From Pseudomonadota bacterium (GTDB lineage: Bacteria; Pseudomonadota; Alphaproteobacteria; Caulobacterales; Caulobacteraceae), in assembly GCA_023445705.1 (NCBI GenBank), contig JAEXKM010000227.1, positions 1-45,313 of the forward strand: a stretch of DNA of 45,313 bases. The letters run 5' to 3'. The position numbers were made by a program, and so were the translations under genes. Below are positions 31,806 to 40,228 of this stretch, piece by piece. Numbering within the stretch: position 1 is the stretch's first letter; every line of letters starts with the position of its first letter. The notes under the pieces are model-generated. The model saw only the letters and a list, made by a program, of their open reading frames with translations. It had not been told where the DNA came from and did no database searches.

Positions 31806-32225
31806 ATGGCCGACTATAAGCCCATGACTGGGGCGACCCAGTCGATCGCGGCCAGCGCCCTGCGGGCCCAGCAGGCCCGCATGCGGGTCATCGCCGAGAA
31901 TATGGCCAACGCCAACTCGGTGTCCCGGCAGGCTGGCGGCGATCCCTACCGCCGGCAGATCCCGGTCTTCACGCCTTACAAGACCGACGCCGGGCAGGGG
32001 GTTCGGGTGGCGCGCGTGACACCGGACCCGAAGGACTTTCGAAGCGTCTACGATCCCGGCCATCCCTCCGCGGACGGCAAGGGCTATGTGAAGCTTCCCA
32101 ACGTTGATCCGCTGGTCGAAGCGCTGGACATGAAAGAAGCCCAGCGCGCCTACGAGGCGAACCTCAACGTGATCGAGACTGCGCGCGCCATGGAGCAGCG
32201 CACCCTCGACATCCTGAAGAAGTAG
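31806..32225 (+). CDS. flgC: Flagellar rod protein FlgC
   Basis: The 139-residue proximal rod protein has the SASALRAQQARMRVIAENMANANS motif shortened here to its core (ALRAQQARMRVIAENMANA) and the C-terminal LDMKEAQRAYEANLNVIETA helix. Length is typical. It lies between flgB and fliE in one operon, with 11 bases to fliE. Confidence 0.97.
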   Translation: MADYKPMTGATQSIAASALRAQQARMRVIAENMANANSVSRQAGGDPYRRQIPVFTPYKTDAGQGVRVARVTPDPKDFRSVYDPGHPSADGKGYVKLPNVDPLVEALDMKEAQRAYEANLNVIETARAMEQRTLDILKK

Positions 32226-32236
32226 GGGCCTGAGCC

Positions 32237-32548
32237 ATGATGACCGCCATGGCGGCCGCCAAGGCCTACGCCGCCGCCCAGAACAGCACTGCGGCGATCA
32301 AGTCCAGCGTCGGCGCTCAGCAGGATCAGGGCCTCGACTTCGGCTCCATGGTCAAGTCGGCCATGACCGACGTCGTGCACAGCACGAAGAAGGCTGAAGG
32401 CCAGATTGCGGCCCAGGTCGCAGGCAAGGCCGAACTGATCGACGTGGTCACCGCCATCTCGGCCGCGGAGGCCAGCTTGGAAACGGTGATGGCGGTGCGG
32501 GACCAGGTCATCAACGCCTACCAGGAAATCATGCGCATGCCGATCTGA
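32237..32548 (+). CDS. fliE: Flagellar hook-basal body protein FliE
   Basis: The 103-residue protein links the MS ring and rod. Its C-terminal half carries the FliE pattern: LIDVVTAISAAEASLETVMA then VRDQVINAYQEIMRMPI. It is last in the flgB-flgC-fliE operon; a weak hairpin (32561-32581) follows before the ABC transporter genes, which suggests the transporter is a separate unit. Confidence 0.96.
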   Translation: MMTAMAAAKAYAAAQNSTAAIKSSVGAQQDQGLDFGSMVKSAMTDVVHSTKKAEGQIAAQVAGKAELIDVVTAISAAEASLETVMAVRDQVINAYQEIMRMPI

Positions 32549-32560
32549 CGGCGGCGCGAA

Positions 32561-32581
32561 AGGTGGGAGCTTCTTCCACCT
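32561..32581. other. Short inverted repeat between fliE and the ABC transporter
   Basis: AGGTGG (32561-32566) and CCACCT (32576-32581) form a six-base stem with a nine-base loop just after the fliE stop. There is no T tract, so a terminator role is weak. It marks a plausible boundary between the flagellar operon and the inserted transporter operon. Confidence 0.3.
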
Positions 32582-32601
32582 CACCGTGTTACGCCTAAGG
32601 C

Positions 32602-33375
32602 ATGGGCGAGGCGGCGATCGAGCTTTCCGGGATCGAGAAGCGCTATGGGGAGCGGGCCGCGCTCGCCGTCATCGACCTCGCCATCGCGCCGGGTGAGTTC
32701 GTCGCCCTGGTCGGGGCGTCGGGGTCCGGCAAGACCACCCTGCTCAAGACCATCAACGGCTTGGCGACGCCCGACGGCGGCCGCGTGCGCATCGATGGCG
32801 CGGACGTCGGCCGCCAGCCGCCGCACGAGCTACGGCGACGCATCGGCTATGTCTTCCAGGAGGTCGGCCTCTTTCCGCATCTGAGCATCGCCGAGAACAT
32901 CGCCATCACGCCCCGCCTGCTTGGCTGGGATAGAGGGCGGATCGCTGCGCGCGTGCGCGAACTGCTCGAGCTTGTGGCCCTGCCGGCGGACGTCGCCCAG
33001 CGCTCGCCGGCGGCGCTGTCCGGTGGTCAGCGCCAGCGGGTCGGGGTGGCGAGGGCGTTGGCCGCTCAGCCGAAGATCATGCTGATGGACGAGCCCTTCG
33101 GCGCGCTCGATCCGCTGACTCGGGACGCGCTTGGCGCCGACTACCGGGCGTTGCACGAGCAACTCGGCCTGACCACCGTGATGGTGACCCATGACATGGC
33201 CGAGGCCGTCCTGCTGGCTGATCGGATCGTCGTCATCGACGCCGGGGCGATCCTCGCCGACGGCGCGGCCGCCGTACTCATGAGGTCCTCGCGCGATCCG
33301 CAGGTGCGCGCCTTGCTGGAGGCGCCGCGCCGGCAGGCCGAACGCCTGCGCGAGCGGCTGGGCGAGGCTTCGTGA
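32602..33375 (+). CDS. Osmoprotectant (glycine betaine/choline-type) ABC transporter ATPase
   Basis: The 257-residue ATPase has Walker A GASGSGKTT (38-46), Q-loop FQEVGLFPHL, signature LSGGQRQRV and Walker B LMDEPFGALD, with the D-loop and switch His in VTHDM. The sequence pattern (EKRYGERAALAVIDLAI, FPHLSIAENI) is of the OpuCA/OsmV betaine-uptake group, and it lacks their usual C-terminal CBS domains. It energises uptake of a quaternary amine for osmotic protection. It overlaps the next gene by four bases (GTGA) and lies between flagellar operons. Confidence 0.85.
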   Translation: MGEAAIELSGIEKRYGERAALAVIDLAIAPGEFVALVGASGSGKTTLLKTINGLATPDGGRVRIDGADVGRQPPHELRRRIGYVFQEVGLFPHLSIAENIAITPRLLGWDRGRIAARVRELLELVALPADVAQRSPAALSGGQRQRVGVARALAAQPKIMLMDEPFGALDPLTRDALGADYRALHEQLGLTTVMVTHDMAEAVLLADRIVVIDAGAILADGAAAVLMRSSRDPQVRALLEAPRRQAERLRERLGEAS

Positions 33376-34916
33376 ACCCCCGTATCGCCCAGGCCTTCGC
33401 GCTGCTGCCGGATTATCTGGCCTGGCACGTGGTGCTCAGCGCCAGCGCGCTTGTCCTTGGCCTTGCGATCAGCCTGCCGCTGGCTATTGCGGCGAGCCGC
33501 AGCCCGCGTCTGCGCTGGCCCGTCCTGGCCTTCGCCGGACTGATCCAGACCATTCCGAGCCTGGCTCTGCTGGCGCTCTTCTATCCGCTGCTGCTGGGCT
33601 TATCGGCCGCCAGCGAAGCGGTGCTGGGCAAAGGCTTCTCCGCCCTCGGGTTCCTGCCCTCGCTGTTGGCCCTGACGCTGTACTCAATGCTCCCGATCCT
33701 GCGGACGGCGACTACCGGCATCCTCGGGGTCGACCCGGCGGTGAGGGAGGCGGCCGACGGCGTCGGCATGACGCCGCGCCAGAGGCTGTGGCAGGTCGAG
33801 CTCCCCCTCGCCATGCCGGTGATCATGGCCGGCGTCCGCACCGCCGCGGTGTGGACGATCGGGGCCGCGACCCTTTCGACTCCCGTTGGTCAGACCAGCC
33901 TGGGCAATTACATTTTCGCCGGTCTGCAGACCGAAAACTGGGTCTTCGTGCTGTTCGGCTGCGCAGCCTCGGCGGTCCTCGCCATGCTCGTCGACCAGCT
34001 GCTCGGGCTGATCGAGATCGGCGCAGCGCGGCGCAGCCGAGGCCTCATCGTGACGGGTCTGGCCTTGCTGGCCGCCGGAACCCTGGCCGCCGTCGCGCCG
34101 CTGGCGGCCATCGGCAAGCCCGCCAGCTACGTCGTCGGAGCGAAGAACTTCTCGGAGCAGTACATCCTTGCCGAACTCATGGCCGAGCGGCTGGAGCGAA
34201 CGGGCGCCCGTGTCTCGCGCAAGGAGGACCTGGGCTCCGCGGTCGCCTATCGTGCGCTCGCCGCCGGGGAGATCGACGTCTATGTCGACTATACGGGAAC
34301 GCTCTGGACCAACGTCCTGAAGCGCAGCGACAACCCGGGCCGTGAAGCCGTGCTGGCGGAGCTGACTTCCGAGCTCGAAAAGCGCGACGGCGTCGTTGTG
34401 TTGGGCTCGCTCGGCTTCGAGAACGCCTACGCCTTTGCGATGCGCGCCGATCGTGCGCGGCAGCTCGGTGTCGCCAGCCTGGCCGATCTGGCGCGTCAGG
34501 CGCCCCGTCTGAACTTCGGCTCGGATCTTGAGTTTTTGTCGCGGCCGGAATGGAAGGCCGTCGACCGCGCCTACGATTTCCACTTCCGTTCCGAGCGGTC
34601 CTTCCAACCGACCTTCATGTACCGCGCGCTGGCCGGCGGAGAGGCGGACGTCATCTCGGCCTTCTCCTCGGATGGACGGATTTCGGCCGACAAGCTGGTG
34701 GTGCTGAGCGATCCCAAGGGCGCGCTTCCGCCCTATGACGCGGTGATCCTCGTATCGCCCAAGCGTGCAGCGGATCAGCGCCTTCTGTCGGCCCTGCGCC
34801 CTCTGGTCGGAGCGGTGTCGGTGGAGGCCATGCGCGCGGCCAACTACAGCGTCGATCGGGACCGCGACAAGGCGACGCCGGCGGAAGCGGCAAGGGCGCT
34901 TGTTAACGAAAGGTAG
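33372..34916 (+). CDS. Osmoprotectant ABC transporter permease fused to substrate-binding domain
   Basis: The 514-residue protein is two domains in one. Residues about 15-220 form a BPD_transp_1 permease with the EAA-like loop VREAADGVGMTPRQRLWQVELP. After a further membrane helix (about 225-250) comes an OpuCC-type substrate-binding domain starting YVVGAKNFSEQYILAELMAE and containing LAAGEIDVYVDYTGTLW, typical of glycine betaine/choline/carnitine binders. The binding domain is thus tethered at the outer face of the inner membrane, as in OpuA-like and some OpuC fusions. GTG start overlaps the ATPase stop. The last codons contain a TTAAC that may belong to the fliQ promoter. Confidence 0.88.
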   Translation: MNPRIAQAFALLPDYLAWHVVLSASALVLGLAISLPLAIAASRSPRLRWPVLAFAGLIQTIPSLALLALFYPLLLGLSAASEAVLGKGFSALGFLPSLLALTLYSMLPILRTATTGILGVDPAVREAADGVGMTPRQRLWQVELPLAMPVIMAGVRTAAVWTIGAATLSTPVGQTSLGNYIFAGLQTENWVFVLFGCAASAVLAMLVDQLLGLIEIGAARRSRGLIVTGLALLAAGTLAAVAPLAAIGKPASYVVGAKNFSEQYILAELMAERLERTGARVSRKEDLGSAVAYRALAAGEIDVYVDYTGTLWTNVLKRSDNPGREAVLAELTSELEKRDGVVVLGSLGFENAYAFAMRADRARQLGVASLADLARQAPRLNFGSDLEFLSRPEWKAVDRAYDFHFRSERSFQPTFMYRALAGGEADVISAFSSDGRISADKLVVLSDPKGALPPYDAVILVSPKRAADQRLLSALRPLVGAVSVEAMRAANYSVDRDRDKATPAEAARALVNER

Positions 34917-34931
34917 CGCTTCGTTAACCAT
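34903..34931 (+). promoter_or_regulatory. TTAAC motifs upstream of fliQ, candidate CtrA-bound promoter
   Basis: TTAAC at 34903-34907 (inside the end of the transporter gene) and TTAACCAT at 34924-34931 lie before fliQ; the second is a common CtrA half-site. The spacing between them (16 bases) is not that of a full box, so binding may be to half-sites. The fliQ promoter of C. crescentus is a known CtrA target. Confidence 0.45.
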
Positions 34932-34991
34932 AACCCGGCAAATTCGGCCTAGCTGATTTTCCGCCAAGATGCGTACCGAAAGAGACACCCG

Positions 34992-35255
34992 ATGAACGGC
35001 GCAGAGGTTCTGGACATCGGGCGCGATGCGATCTGGCTGACCATCCAGCTCTGTGCGCCGGTCCTGATCGTCGGGCTGGTGGTCGGGGTCGGCGTCGGCC
35101 TGATGCAGGCCCTGACCCAGATCCAGGAAGCGACCCTCGTCTACGCGCCGAAAATCGTCGCCATCTTTCTTTCGCTGCTGCTGTTCCTGCCGCTGATGGG
35201 GGCCTTGATGAGCGGCTTCATGCGCCAGATCGCCGCCCGCATCGCGGCCATGTGA
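34992..35255 (+). CDS. fliQ: Flagellar type III export protein FliQ
   Basis: The 87-residue protein has two membrane helices (about 15-40 and 53-75) with the family signature LIVGLVVGVGVGLMQALTQ then QEATLVYAPKIVAI. FliQ subunits wrap the FliP/FliR core of the export gate in the inner membrane. A ribosome site (AAAGAGA) precedes the ATG. It starts the fliQ-fliR-flhB-cckA run and has its own likely promoter upstream. Confidence 0.97.
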   Translation: MNGAEVLDIGRDAIWLTIQLCAPVLIVGLVVGVGVGLMQALTQIQEATLVYAPKIVAIFLSLLLFLPLMGALMSGFMRQIAARIAAM

Positions 35256-35271
35256 GGCCAGCCGGCCCGGC

Positions 35272-36027
35272 ATGGAAAGCTACGCCGCCGCATCCCAGGT
35301 CTACGCCGCCGGGCTGATATTCGCCCGCGTGGGCGCCATCGTCATGCTGCTGCCCGGCATTGGCGACACAAGCGTGCCGCCGCGGATCCGATTGTCGTTC
35401 GCCTTCCTGATGGCCCTGATGCTCATGCCGCTGGTGGCCAAGGGCATGCCAGTGCCGGGGACCGTCTCAGGCGTGGCGACGGGCGTCATCCGCGAGGTCC
35501 TGATAGGCCTGATGATCGGCGGGATCCTTCGGCTCTTCCTGTCGTCGCTGTCGACCGCGGGCGAGATCATTTCGATCCAGACGACGTTGTCCTTCGCCCA
35601 GACCGCCGCGCCCGGCCAGGCGCAGCCCTCGACAACGCTTGGCACCTTCCTTGGCCTGATCGGGATCACCCTGATCATGACCACCGACCTGCACCACATG
35701 TTCATCAGCGCGATCGTGCGATCCTATGCGCTGTTTCCGTTCGCGCGGGACGTGCCGGTGGCCGACAGCGCCCAACTCGCCGCTCAGACGGTGGCCAGCT
35801 CTTTCCGCCTAGGGCTGCAACTGGCCGCGCCAGTGGTGGTGTTCACGGTGATCTTCAACATCGCCGCGGGCCTCATCGGGCGGGTGATGCCGCAGTTCCA
35901 AGTGTTCTTCGTCGTGACTCCCCTTGTGGTCTTGCTGGGGCTTTCGATCTTCGCCCTGAGCCTGGGCGTGATCGGCATGGTCTGGCTCAACCGCTATCGC
36001 GAGCTCGTCTCGCTGTTCCTCGGCTGA
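35272..36027 (+). CDS. fliR: Flagellar type III export protein FliR
   Basis: The 251-residue polytopic protein has at least six membrane segments. Family-typical stretches are FARVGAIVMLLPGIGDTSVPPRIRLS shortened here to VGAIVMLLPGIGDTSVPPRI, and the segment VIREVLIGLMIGGILRLF. One FliR completes the export gate and contacts FlhB. It lies 16 bases after fliQ and four before flhB, so the three are co-transcribed. Confidence 0.96.
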   Translation: MESYAAASQVYAAGLIFARVGAIVMLLPGIGDTSVPPRIRLSFAFLMALMLMPLVAKGMPVPGTVSGVATGVIREVLIGLMIGGILRLFLSSLSTAGEIISIQTTLSFAQTAAPGQAQPSTTLGTFLGLIGITLIMTTDLHHMFISAIVRSYALFPFARDVPVADSAQLAAQTVASSFRLGLQLAAPVVVFTVIFNIAAGLIGRVMPQFQVFFVVTPLVVLLGLSIFALSLGVIGMVWLNRYRELVSLFLG

Positions 36028-36031
36028 CCAG

Positions 36032-37120
36032 ATGGCCGACGAACAGGACGCAGACTCTAAAACAGAAGAGGCGACACCCTCCAAGCTCCAGAAGGCGCGG
36101 GAGAAGGGGGACGTCGCCAAGACCCAGGACCTGGGCATGGTCGCCTCGTTCGCCGGGGCGGCGGCGGTGATCGCCATCGCGGGGGGCTGGTTCTCGCGCA
36201 ATCTGGCTGCCGAACTTCTGCCTTTCATCGCCCGGCCAGACGCGATCAGCCTGGATGGCCACGGCGCCATCGACGTCGCCCGCCGCGCCGCCCATGCCGC
36301 CGCGCCCATCCTGATCGGAATCATGGCGGTCGCCGCACTGATGGGGGCAGGCGGCAACCTGATCCAGACCGGCCTGCTGTTCAGCCCGGAGAAGATAAAG
36401 CCGGACTGGAAGAAGGTTTCGCCGATGGCGGGCCTGAAACGCATCCTGGGCCCCGACGGCCTTATGCAGTTCGTCAAATCCCTGGCCAAGGTCGCGATGG
36501 TGGGCTGGGTCGGGTGGATGGTGATGAAGCCCTACATCCGACCGCTGCAGGAACTGGCGGCCCTGGATCCTGCGGCCATCCTTCCGCTGATGACCGACAT
36601 TCTGCGCCGGCTGGTCTTCGCCGCGGCTGGCCTGATGCTGGTCATCGCCGGTTTCGACTGGTTCTGGCAGCGGTCACGCTTCCTCAAGCGCATGCGCATG
36701 ACCAAGGAGGAGCAGAAGGAGGAGTTCAAGAACTCCGAAGGCGATCCCCACATCAAGGCCAAGCGCCGCCAGATCGCCATCCAGCGGTCGCGCCGGCGGA
36801 TGATGGCGGCGGTACCGGACGCCACCATGGTCATCATGAACCCGACCCACTACGCCGTGGCGCTGCGCTACGAGGCCGGCGAAACCGCTGCGCCCCAATG
36901 CGTGGCGAAGGGCATGGACGCTATCGCCTTGAAGATCCGCGCCCTTGCCGAGGAGCATGACGTGCCTGTGATCGAGGATCCGCCCCTGGCTCGCGCGCTC
37001 TATGCGGCGGTCGAGCTCGACGACTTCATCCCGCCCGCTCACTACGAGGCTGTGGCCAAGCTGATCGGGTTCATCATGCAAAGCAGCGCACGCGTGGCCG
37101 CAAAGGCCCGAAACCAATAG
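36032..37120 (+). CDS. flhB: Flagellar type III export switch protein FlhB
   Basis: The 362-residue protein has an N-terminal cytoplasmic segment with TEEATPSKLQKAREKGDVAK, four membrane helices, and a C-terminal autocleaving domain with NPTH at residues 270-273 (VIMNPTHYAVALRY). Cleavage between Asn and Pro changes substrate preference from rod/hook to filament proteins, as established for the family. It is 19 bases before cckA, an arrangement also seen in Caulobacter. Confidence 0.97.
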   Translation: MADEQDADSKTEEATPSKLQKAREKGDVAKTQDLGMVASFAGAAAVIAIAGGWFSRNLAAELLPFIARPDAISLDGHGAIDVARRAAHAAAPILIGIMAVAALMGAGGNLIQTGLLFSPEKIKPDWKKVSPMAGLKRILGPDGLMQFVKSLAKVAMVGWVGWMVMKPYIRPLQELAALDPAAILPLMTDILRRLVFAAAGLMLVIAGFDWFWQRSRFLKRMRMTKEEQKEEFKNSEGDPHIKAKRRQIAIQRSRRRMMAAVPDATMVIMNPTHYAVALRYEAGETAAPQCVAKGMDAIALKIRALAEEHDVPVIEDPPLARALYAAVELDDFIPPAHYEAVAKLIGFIMQSSARVAAKARNQ

Positions 37121-37139
37121 AATTTAGCGAGACGATCGC

Positions 37140-39263
37140 GTGACTGATTCGCCGGGCGCGCGCGTCTACATGTCCGACATCAACCGGGGCCGAGCCATGG
37201 CCAAGATCAAGTCCAAGGACCGCACGCGGCGGGTCGACCCGATGACGGTCATGGCCGTGCTGTGCTTCCTCGCCGCCGTGGGCTTCGCAGCCGTGCCAGC
37301 CTTCCATGCAGGTCCTGCGACGCGAGCCGGGATCATGCTGCTGATCGGGCTGTTCGGCGTGGCGTGCCTGGGCCTCTTTGCCCTGCGCAGCTCGACGGAA
37401 GCTGAAGTCGTCGGCGAGCCCGGCGCCGAGAAGGTGGTCGACGCCCTGATCGAACCGGCGGCGATCGCCGCCGCCGATGGCCGCATCCACGCGGCCAACG
37501 CGGCCTGGCGCACCGTCCTGGGCGCGGCTGCGCGCCTGCCCAAGGGCGGCCCCTCGGGCGCGAGCCTGTTCACTGCCCTGAGCGCGGCCCGGCGCGGGGA
37601 GACCGGTCAGGCCTCCATCCGCAACAATGGCGGAGAGCATTCGGCGACCGTCGCTCCCCTGGGCGAGCGCCGGTTCCTGGTGCGGTTGGCCGAGCCGCCG
37701 CCCCTGGCTCTGCCGCCGGCCGCGGCCGAGGTGCTGCAGGCCTTCAACAGCGCTAAACCCCCGCCGCCCAAAGTGCTGGATGCGTTCGCGGCGGCCTCGC
37801 CCTTCGGAGCCGCGCTGCTGGACGGCGAGGATCCCTTCGAGGCGACCATCATCGAGGCTAACCCGGCCCTGTCGGCGCTGACCGGCGGCGCGACGAGCGG
37901 CCAGAAGTTCGGCGACCTGATCGAGAGCTCCTCGCGCGCCGATGTCGGCCAGAAGCTCGCCGAGGGCCATGTCGGCGCCCTCGAGGTGCGGCTCGCCAGC
38001 GATCCCACCAAGGTTGCGCACCTCTACCTCACCCGGAACGAGGGCCGATGGGTCGCCTATCTGGTCGACGTCTCCGAGCAGAAGCAGATCGAGCTGCAGC
38101 TCTCGCAGAGCCAGAAGATGCAGGCCATCGGCCAACTGGCCGGCGGCGTGGCCCACGACTTCAACAATCTGCTGACCGCGATCTTCTTCCAGCTCGACGT
38201 ACTGGCCCAGCGCCACCCGGTGGGTGATCCCTCCTACGAGGGCTTGAACGAGATCAGGTCGACTTCCACCCGCGCCGCGGACCTGGTGCGCAAGCTGCTG
38301 GCTTTCTCGCGCAAGCAGACCGTCCAGCGCGAGACGCTCGATCTCGGCGAACTGATCAGCGAGTCCGAGGTGCTGCTGCGTCGCGTGCTTTACGAGGACG
38401 TGAAGCTCGAGACTGAATATGGCCGCAACCTGCCGCATGTGCGCGCCGATCGCAGCCAGATCGAGACCGCGGTGATGAATCTTGCGGTCAACGCCCGCGA
38501 CGCCGTCCGCGCGCACGGCGGTGGCAAGGTGCGCATCCGCCTGGCGCGCCTCTCGCAGGAAGAAGCGATCGCGGCCGGCTATCCCAACGCCAAGGGCGAG
38601 CATGCGCTGATCGAGGTTTCGGACGACGGCCCCGGTATTCCCCCGGACGTCATCGACAAGATCTTCGATCCCTTCTTCACCACCAAACCGGTGGGCGAGG
38701 GCACGGGCCTGGGCCTGGCGACCGTCTACGGCATCGTCAAGCAGTCGGACGGCTGGATCGGCGTCTCCTCACGTCCCGGCCAGGGCGCGGCCTTCCGGAT
38801 CTTCCTGCCAGCCCATGTGCCCAGCGCCTCCGCCCCTGCGCCCACGCCTGCCGCCGCCAAGGCCCCGCCGAAGGCGCGGGACCTGTCCGGCGCCGGCCGC
38901 ATCCTTTTCGTGGAAGACGAGGACGCCGTCCGCACGGTCGCGGCGAAACTGCTCCGCGCCCGCGGCTACGAGGTGATCGAGGCCGGATCCGGCGAAGAGG
39001 CCCTGGAGCTCGCCGAAATCCATGCTGGCCAGATCGATCTGATGATTTCCGACGTCGTGATGCCGGGCATGCAGGGGCCGGACCTGCTCAAGCATGCCCG
39101 CGGATATCTGGCCGGCGCGCCGGTCATGTTCATCTCCGGCTATGCGGAAGCGGAGTTCTCCAACCTGCTGGAAGGCGAAGAGAATATCTCCTTCCTCCCC
39201 AAGCCGATCGACATCAAGACCTTGGCCGAGCGGGTGAAGCAGGAACTGCAGAAGGCTGCTTAA
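37140..39263 (+). CDS. cckA: CckA hybrid histidine kinase controlling the CtrA pathway
   Basis: The 707-residue protein has two membrane helices (about 35-60 and 63-82), PAS-like regions (about 100-320), a HisKA domain with the phospho-acceptor His339 in GGVAHDFNNLLTAI, an HATPase with NLAVNARDAV (N box), DDGPGIP and GTGLGLATVYGIV (G boxes), and a C-terminal receiver with Asp638 in LMISDVVMPGM. This order and location match CckA, which phosphorylates ChpT and through it CtrA and CpdR. The start is GTG 37140; ATG 37170 would remove ten residues. Linked to flhB, it sits beside genes that its own pathway activates. Confidence 0.92.
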   Translation: MTDSPGARVYMSDINRGRAMAKIKSKDRTRRVDPMTVMAVLCFLAAVGFAAVPAFHAGPATRAGIMLLIGLFGVACLGLFALRSSTEAEVVGEPGAEKVVDALIEPAAIAAADGRIHAANAAWRTVLGAAARLPKGGPSGASLFTALSAARRGETGQASIRNNGGEHSATVAPLGERRFLVRLAEPPPLALPPAAAEVLQAFNSAKPPPPKVLDAFAAASPFGAALLDGEDPFEATIIEANPALSALTGGATSGQKFGDLIESSSRADVGQKLAEGHVGALEVRLASDPTKVAHLYLTRNEGRWVAYLVDVSEQKQIELQLSQSQKMQAIGQLAGGVAHDFNNLLTAIFFQLDVLAQRHPVGDPSYEGLNEIRSTSTRAADLVRKLLAFSRKQTVQRETLDLGELISESEVLLRRVLYEDVKLETEYGRNLPHVRADRSQIETAVMNLAVNARDAVRAHGGGKVRIRLARLSQEEAIAAGYPNAKGEHALIEVSDDGPGIPPDVIDKIFDPFFTTKPVGEGTGLGLATVYGIVKQSDGWIGVSSRPGQGAAFRIFLPAHVPSASAPAPTPAAAKAPPKARDLSGAGRILFVEDEDAVRTVAAKLLRARGYEVIEAGSGEEALELAEIHAGQIDLMISDVVMPGMQGPDLLKHARGYLAGAPVMFISGYAEAEFSNLLEGEENISFLPKPIDIKTLAERVKQELQKAA

Positions 39264-39304
39264 CGTATTGCATGGCGGGCGGTCGGGAGTTCTAAGCGTC
39301 AATC

Positions 39305-40228
39305 ATGCAGGGTTTCGAGACCGAGATCGGCGATCGGCTTCGCCAGACGATCAGCTCCGACGAGAACGTATTCCACAAATTCATAGACGCCGCGGGCGAT
39401 CTGGCCGTGAACCTCGTGGTGGCGGTGATCATCCTCACCGTGACCTGGTGGGCGGCCGGCTGGGCTTCCCGGCTGGTCCGGCGCTTGATCGCGCGGGTGC
39501 ATGGCGGCGGGCCGCCGGACGTGACGCTGCAGAGCTTCGCGGGCTCGCTTGCGCGCTATCTGGTGACCATCGTCGGCCTGATTGCGGTGCTGCAGCAACT
39601 CGGCGTGCAGACGACCTCGATCCTGGCGGTCCTGGGCGCGGCTTCGCTGGCGGTGGGCCTGGCGCTGCAAGGAACGCTGAGCAACGTCGCCGCCGGGGTG
39701 ATGCTGTTGCTTTTCCGGCCCTATCGGGTGGGCGACGTGGTGGAGATCGGCGGCCGGACGGGCACCGTGAAGACGCTGGATCTGTTCGTCACCGAACTGG
39801 CGACCCCCGACAATCTGAAGGTCGTGCTGCCCAACGGGAAGGTGTTCGGCGACGTCATCGTCAACACCAGCGCCCATAGCCGCCGACGCGTGGACGTGGT
39901 GGTGCGTGTCGACACCAAGCGCGACGTTCCGGCGCTGATGGCCGGCCTGAAGGCTCGCGCCGAGACCAACCCGCTGGTGCTGAAGGAGCCCGTCGTCTCC
40001 GTCGAGGTGACCGGTATGTCCGAGGCGTTTGTCGAGGTCGCGGTCCGCGCCTGGGCCGAAGCGCCGGACTTCGGAACCGTGAAGTCCGACCTGATGCTCG
40101 CCGCCCGGCTGCTCGCGGACGGCGCGGTGGAACAGCTCCCGCCGCTGCCGAAGCCGCGGGTCAAGGCTACGCCGGTCAAGAAGCGGAAGCCGACGCTACG
40201 CGACCGGCTCAAGCACCCGCCGGAGTGA
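39305..40228 (+). CDS. mscS: Small-conductance mechanosensitive ion channel (MscS family)
   Basis: The 307-residue protein has three N-terminal membrane helices; the pore-lining third is Ala/Gly-rich (ILAVLGAASLAVGLALQGTL) and is followed by SNVAAGVMLLLFRPYRVGD and the beta domain VVEIGGRTGTVKTLDL, as in MscS. It opens under membrane tension to release solutes on hypo-osmotic shock. Length is near that of E. coli MscS. Its last 20 bases overlap the end of the flavoprotein gene on the opposite strand. Confidence 0.93.
   Translation: MQGFETEIGDRLRQTISSDENVFHKFIDAAGDLAVNLVVAVIILTVTWWAAGWASRLVRRLIARVHGGGPPDVTLQSFAGSLARYLVTIVGLIAVLQQLGVQTTSILAVLGAASLAVGLALQGTLSNVAAGVMLLLFRPYRVGDVVEIGGRTGTVKTLDLFVTELATPDNLKVVLPNGKVFGDVIVNTSAHSRRRVDVVVRVDTKRDVPALMAGLKARAETNPLVLKEPVVSVEVTGMSEAFVEVAVRAWAEAPDFGTVKSDLMLAARLLADGAVEQLPPLPKPRVKATPVKKRKPTLRDRLKHPPE

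Noticed and set aside
33684..37117. Long minus-strand frames opposite the transporter, fliQ, fliR and flhB
   Set aside because: All are shadows of firmly identified plus-strand genes.
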